DNA of 45,903 nt from positions 1-45,903 of the forward strand of contig JACREU010000012.1 of assembly GCA_016212705.1 (NCBI GenBank), read 5' to 3'. Of this stretch, positions 42,862-45,903 are shown piece by piece (position 1 is the first letter of the stretch; the number at the start of each line of letters is the position of its first letter). Made by a program: the position numbers and the translations under genes. The notes below the pieces were generated by a model. The model was given only the letters and a program-made list of their open reading frames with translations. It searched no databases and had not been told where the DNA came from. The DNA is from Deltaproteobacteria bacterium (GTDB lineage Bacteria > Desulfobacterota > GWC2-55-46).

Positions 42862-45275
42862 GCCCTCACCTCCTCGTACCTGGACATCGAGCCCAGAAGT
42901 ACGTCAAGCGTAAACGGCTTGGCGAGCGATCCGCACCCCGTGAGCTTTATGAACGACTCCGTCGTCTCGGTGACGGTATCCCCCGTGAGGAATATGATGC
43001 GCTCGGCGAGGTATGGTTTGTTCTCATTAATGTTCCTGTAGAGCTCCATGCCGTTCATCCCGGGCATCTTGATGTCCAGAAGGATGATGTCGTAGTCCTT
43101 TTCCATCATGAGGTCGAAGGCCGTGATGCCGTCATGGACGCACTCAACGCTCGCCACCTTCGGCCCTATTCCCTCTTTTATGGCCCTTCCAAGCTCCTTT
43201 TCGTCATCGACGACCATTATGGATTTCCCGGCGAGACACCCGTAATCAGGCGGGGCTATCGATGGCCGCGTCTCAGCCGGCGTGTTCATAATGGCCGAAA
43301 GCGTTATCATGAACCTTGTGCCGACGCCCCTCCGGCTCTCTACGGCGATAGTCCCGCCCATGCCATCGACTATCCTCCTGCTCAGGCTCAAGCCAAGGCC
43401 CGTGCCCTTGCCGACGTCCTTTGTGGTAAAGAACGGGTCGAATATCCTGTCGAGTATCTTTTCAGGGATGCCAGGGCCATCGTCAGAGACCTCGACGAAT
43501 ACGGTGCTTGCGTTCACGAGCCCGGTCCTTATGGAGACCAGCGAGCCCCTGCCCGACTCCTCTATCGCGTCCTTGGAGTTCTGCAGGAGATTGATGATGA
43601 CCTGCTGGAAGAGGTTCTTGTTGCATTTGACGAAGAGCTGCTGTTTATCAAGAACGAGTTCTATGCCTACGTTCGACTGCCTGAGCTGGTGCCCCATGAT
43701 GTCGACGACCTTGTCCAGCGCCGTTTTTATCTCCAGTATCTCGACGTCGGTCGTCTGTTCCCTCGCGAATATGAGGAGGTCCCTGACTATCCCCTTTATC
43801 CTGAAGATGCCTTCCTTGATGTGCTCGACCCTCTTCCCGCCTCGTTCGCCGATATCCCCCTCGAAGAGCTCTAAATTGACAAGCATTATCTGGAGCGGGT
43901 TATTCACCTCGTGGGCGATACCCGCGGCCATCTCGCCAAGCGCCGCAAGCTTGCTTGAGAGCATGACCCTCTTTTGTATGAGCCTGTCCTCAGTGACGTC
44001 CTTGACGGTCACGACGTAACCGGCGCTACTGTCCTGGTCAGTCGCGAGCCTTGAGACCGAGAGCTGTAGGACCTGCCCGCCGGTGTTCCTTATCTCCTCC
44101 GTATGCACCTTGCCGTCGAGTTCGCAACCGTACCTGCTTATCCTGTTAAGCACGAACGAGAACTCGCAGGACTCCCCCGAGGAGGCCGGGCATTTTCCGA
44201 AGTCCTGGCCTCTGCCGCCCTCTGAGCACTCCATGCTGTGGCGGCAGAAACTCCTTATAAGCTCCTTGGCTTTCTTGTTGACCGACATGGCGTGCCCGTC
44301 CTTGTCGACCAGATAAACGCCCTCGGACATGCTCGAGAGTATGTCCGAGAGTTTTTTCTCTTCGGCGGAGATGTGCGCGAGGAGCCTCTCCATCACTATG
44401 GACGCGTGCTGAACCATCGCGCCGAAGACCCTCACGCATACCGCCTGGTCTATCTCCATCCCAGAGCGGTATGTTATGAAAGCGACGCCCGAGGTCTTTC
44501 CTAAACAGGTGAACGGGAGGTCTATCCGGGCGTCCTTCCCGAGGATATCCGGCGCCCTGAAGGGCTTGTTGTCAAGGACCGAGACCTGCAGTTTATGGAC
44601 GTCTTTCAAAACACCCTGGCAGTACCGCCTCTGGAGCGAGGCAAACTCCTCTGAGAGGTCTTCTATCTGCGCCTCCTCAAGCCCCCCCATGGAGGAATAT
44701 ATCTGTCCCTCGGTATGGTTGTTGTGACAGACCATGTAAACGCCTATGTCGAAATCAAGGGCCGTGCGCAGGGTCCTGAAAAAGTTATCCATGAGCGAAG
44801 GTATGTCGAGGACTCCCGAGGTCGCCTTGGTGAATTCATGGAGAACGTCGAGCTGGGTGTCCTTCGATTCGATCTTCTCCGCGGTGATCCTGTGGAGTCT
44901 GTTGAACCTGTTGACAAGATACCCTATCTCGTCGAACCTCTTAAGCTCGAAGGGGCCGCTTTTAGAGCCCTTCTCAAGCTCGCTTATATGCCTCTCGAAC
45001 CTCTTGATCGGCAGTATGACGATTTTGCTCAGCAACACCATGAACGTCGCCAAGAGCGCCATATTGATGATCCAGAAGGGCGGATATGTCAGGACCGCCA
45101 TGAACTCCTCTGAGCCCTCCTTCCCGTATTCGTGATAAAAGAGGTAAAAAACGGTGGGCAGGACCATGAAAATGCACGCCGTTACGGCTATTTTCAGTCC
45201 AAGTATACTGCAGTACCCCTTCATGAAACAGGGGCGTTTCGAGAACCTCTCGCTCCAAGACGTCTTTTCAGCCAT
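42858..45275 (-). CDS. Hybrid sensor histidine kinase (HAMP-GAF-PAS-HisKA-HATPase-REC)
   Basis: 805 aa. Two membrane helices (about 26-46 and 66-87) with a very short periplasmic loop, HAMP (88-135), GAF-like domain (150-300), PAS (310-430), HisKA with His455 (GIAHEVNNP), HATPase_c (about 540-655; DDGPGIP, GTGLGLSLS) and a C-terminal receiver (about 685-800). The PAS domain contains four cysteines (344, 350, 362, 370) in a Gly-rich insert, which may bind metal, Fe-S or respond to thiols. GGAGG precedes the ATG; a sigma-54-like promoter lies upstream. Confidence 0.9.
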   Translation of the reverse strand: MAEKTSWSERFSKRPCFMKGYCSILGLKIAVTACIFMVLPTVFYLFYHEYGKEGSEEFMAVLTYPPFWIINMALLATFMVLLSKIVILPIKRFERHISELEKGSKSGPFELKRFDEIGYLVNRFNRLHRITAEKIESKDTQLDVLHEFTKATSGVLDIPSLMDNFFRTLRTALDFDIGVYMVCHNNHTEGQIYSSMGGLEEAQIEDLSEEFASLQRRYCQGVLKDVHKLQVSVLDNKPFRAPDILGKDARIDLPFTCLGKTSGVAFITYRSGMEIDQAVCVRVFGAMVQHASIVMERLLAHISAEEKKLSDILSSMSEGVYLVDKDGHAMSVNKKAKELIRSFCRHSMECSEGGRGQDFGKCPASSGESCEFSFVLNRISRYGCELDGKVHTEEIRNTGGQVLQLSVSRLATDQDSSAGYVVTVKDVTEDRLIQKRVMLSSKLAALGEMAAGIAHEVNNPLQIMLVNLELFEGDIGERGGKRVEHIKEGIFRIKGIVRDLLIFAREQTTDVEILEIKTALDKVVDIMGHQLRQSNVGIELVLDKQQLFVKCNKNLFQQVIINLLQNSKDAIEESGRGSLVSIRTGLVNASTVFVEVSDDGPGIPEKILDRIFDPFFTTKDVGKGTGLGLSLSRRIVDGMGGTIAVESRRGVGTRFMITLSAIMNTPAETRPSIAPPDYGCLAGKSIMVVDDEKELGRAIKEGIGPKVASVECVHDGITAFDLMMEKDYDIILLDIKMPGMNGMELYRNINENKPYLAERIIFLTGDTVTETTESFIKLTGCGSLAKPFTLDVLLGSMSRYEEVRA

Positions 45276-45335
45276 GAATTCCTCCAGAATGCATTGTGAA
45301 AAAAAGCATAGCGATCTATTAATATTGTAATGCTT

Positions 45336-45351
45336 TGCAAATACCCTGCCA
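45336..45351 (-). promoter_or_regulatory. Sigma-54 promoter for the hybrid kinase operon
   Basis: Minus strand TGGCAGGGTATTTGCA fits the -24/-12 consensus (TGGCAC-N5-TTGCA) with the strict GG-N10-GC spacing. The predicted start is near 45325, 50 nt before the kinase ATG. It overlaps the inverted repeat ATACCCTG/CAGGGTAT (45341-45363). Confidence 0.6.
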
Positions 45352-45483
45352 GGTACAGGGTATTATGGCCCCATCCAGTCCATCGGTAAGGTAATGCCTT
45401 ATTCTTTATATCTTTTAATTTATCATCAGTCTCCGAGATACATCGCTACATCCGGGCCTTAATAAAAAGCGTGCAAAAAAATG

Positions 45484-45517
45484 CGACAGGGATGTCTTAT
45501 TCAGACACACTTGTCGT
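45484..45517. promoter_or_regulatory. Tandem inverted repeats, possible enhancer-binding site
   Basis: Two GACA-N4-TGTC sites (45485-45496 and 45504-45515), centres 19 nt apart, themselves arranged as a larger palindrome around TGTCT-TATTC-AGACA. They lie about 170 nt upstream of the sigma-54 promoter start, a normal distance for an NtrC-type enhancer. The rest of the 396-nt gap (45276-45671) shows no gene. Confidence 0.5.
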
Positions 45518-45636
45518 ATTTAACCCTCCATAACAGGCCTCATACCGATTGCAAGGGCTTTAAAAAATTCAAAATCAAGATACCTGTTATATCGGCGTTA
45601 GTAAAACTACTTTCATCTTTTTTGTTAGGCCTGCTA

Positions 45637-45666
45637 TTGACAAAAATTAGTTAGCATGCTAATTAT
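45637..45666 (+). promoter_or_regulatory. marR promoter with overlapping operator
   Basis: -35 TTGACA (45637-45642), 18-nt spacer, -10 AATTAT (45661-45666). The perfect palindrome TTAGCATGCTAA (45651-45662) sits between them and extends to TAGTTAGCA/TGCTAATTA with one mismatch. It resembles the SlyA/MarR operator TTAGCAAGCTAA, so autorepression is likely. Confidence 0.6.
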
Positions 45667-45671
45667 ATATC

Positions 45672-45903
45672 ATGGCGTTCAAACTCGACTCAAGTCTGGG
45701 CTTTCTCATGAACAGGGCGGCCAATCTCATGAGGATGGCCATAGAGGAAAGGCTCAAAAAGTATGGCTTGACCGCGCCTCAGTGGGCCGTGCTCGCGCGC
45801 CTCACCGAGGAGGACGGGCTCAACCACTCGGAGATATGCAGGAGGCTCTTCTTCGACAAGCCGACTATCACCGGGATAGTCGGAAGGCTTGAGAAAAAGG
45901 GGC
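45672..45903 (+). CDS. MarR-family transcriptional regulator (5' part)
   Basis: 77 codons are visible before the right edge. The sequence starts MAFKLDSSLGFLMNRAANLM and contains the winged-helix region LTAPQWAVLARLTEEDGLN, then SEICRRLFFDKPTITGIVGRL, the typical MarR recognition helix. Probably represses its own gene and neighbours and responds to small ligands. There is no Shine-Dalgarno sequence and the predicted transcription start lies at the ATG, so translation may be leaderless. Target genes lie outside the window. Confidence 0.88.
   Translation, partial: MAFKLDSSLGFLMNRAANLMRMAIEERLKKYGLTAPQWAVLARLTEEDGLNHSEICRRLFFDKPTITGIVGRLEKKG

Overview
The window looks like chromosomal DNA from a diderm, respiring bacterium of the deltaproteobacterial (Desulfobacterota-like) kind. 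The evidence is Kdo/LPS synthesis genes, an outer-membrane porin, NtrC-type regulation with an apparent sigma-54 promoter, a chemoreceptor carrying a c-type haem motif, and an NfnAB-type bifurcating transhydrogenase. Coding sequence is GC-rich with frequent ATA (Ile) and AGG (Arg) codons. I cannot name a species. Apart from phoX and the truncated marR, all genes lie on the minus strand. No insertion sequence, phage or CRISPR array is visible.

Layout, left to right. 1-5.8 kb: edge of a 4-oxalocrotonate tautomerase gene, an ABC ATPase, overlapping arsC-phoB-phoR, and nfnAB. 5.8-10 kb: tlyA, dxs, ispA and a cold-shock gene with a structured leader. 10-16 kb: a division/peptidoglycan operon ftsE-ftsX-envC-ctpA-(hemerythrin)-yibQ-like deacetylase. 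16-23.7 kb: an HDOD regulator, tRNA-Asp, tRNA-Val, and the proteostasis run tig-clpP-clpX-lon behind tRNA-Leu. 23.9-32.2 kb: a respiratory and sensing island with a haem-c chemoreceptor, an unrecognised membrane protein, a cytochrome b-ferredoxin-MvhD fusion, Sco1, and a four-gene B-family haem-copper reductase operon that includes two small membrane proteins (44 and 53 aa). 32.3-38.4 kb: a porin with a candidate small RNA or attenuated leader, then kdsB-pyrG-kdsA-kdsD. 38.7-45.9 kb: a PhoX-family phosphatase, a hybrid kinase/response regulator/NtrC-type cluster behind a sigma-54-like promoter, and the start of a marR gene.

The most interesting part is 23.9-32.2 kb. Subunit I aligns without gaps to ba3-type oxidase around the active site, but the tyrosine that is cross-linked to the CuB histidine in true oxygen reductases is glutamine (Gln234). 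CuA in subunit II is complete. This points to a nitric-oxide-reductase-like or otherwise non-canonical enzyme. Both operons of the island have a CRP/FNR-type palindrome at the class II activator position. The adjacent cytochrome b fusion has four haem-ligand histidines, two 4Fe-4S motifs and an MvhD-like domain, so it could link ferredoxin, quinone and this terminal reductase.

Other points: a dispersed palindromic repeat is present in at least five copies, two of them at stop codons. Several starts given here are shorter than the longest open frames, based on ribosome-binding sites and family alignment.
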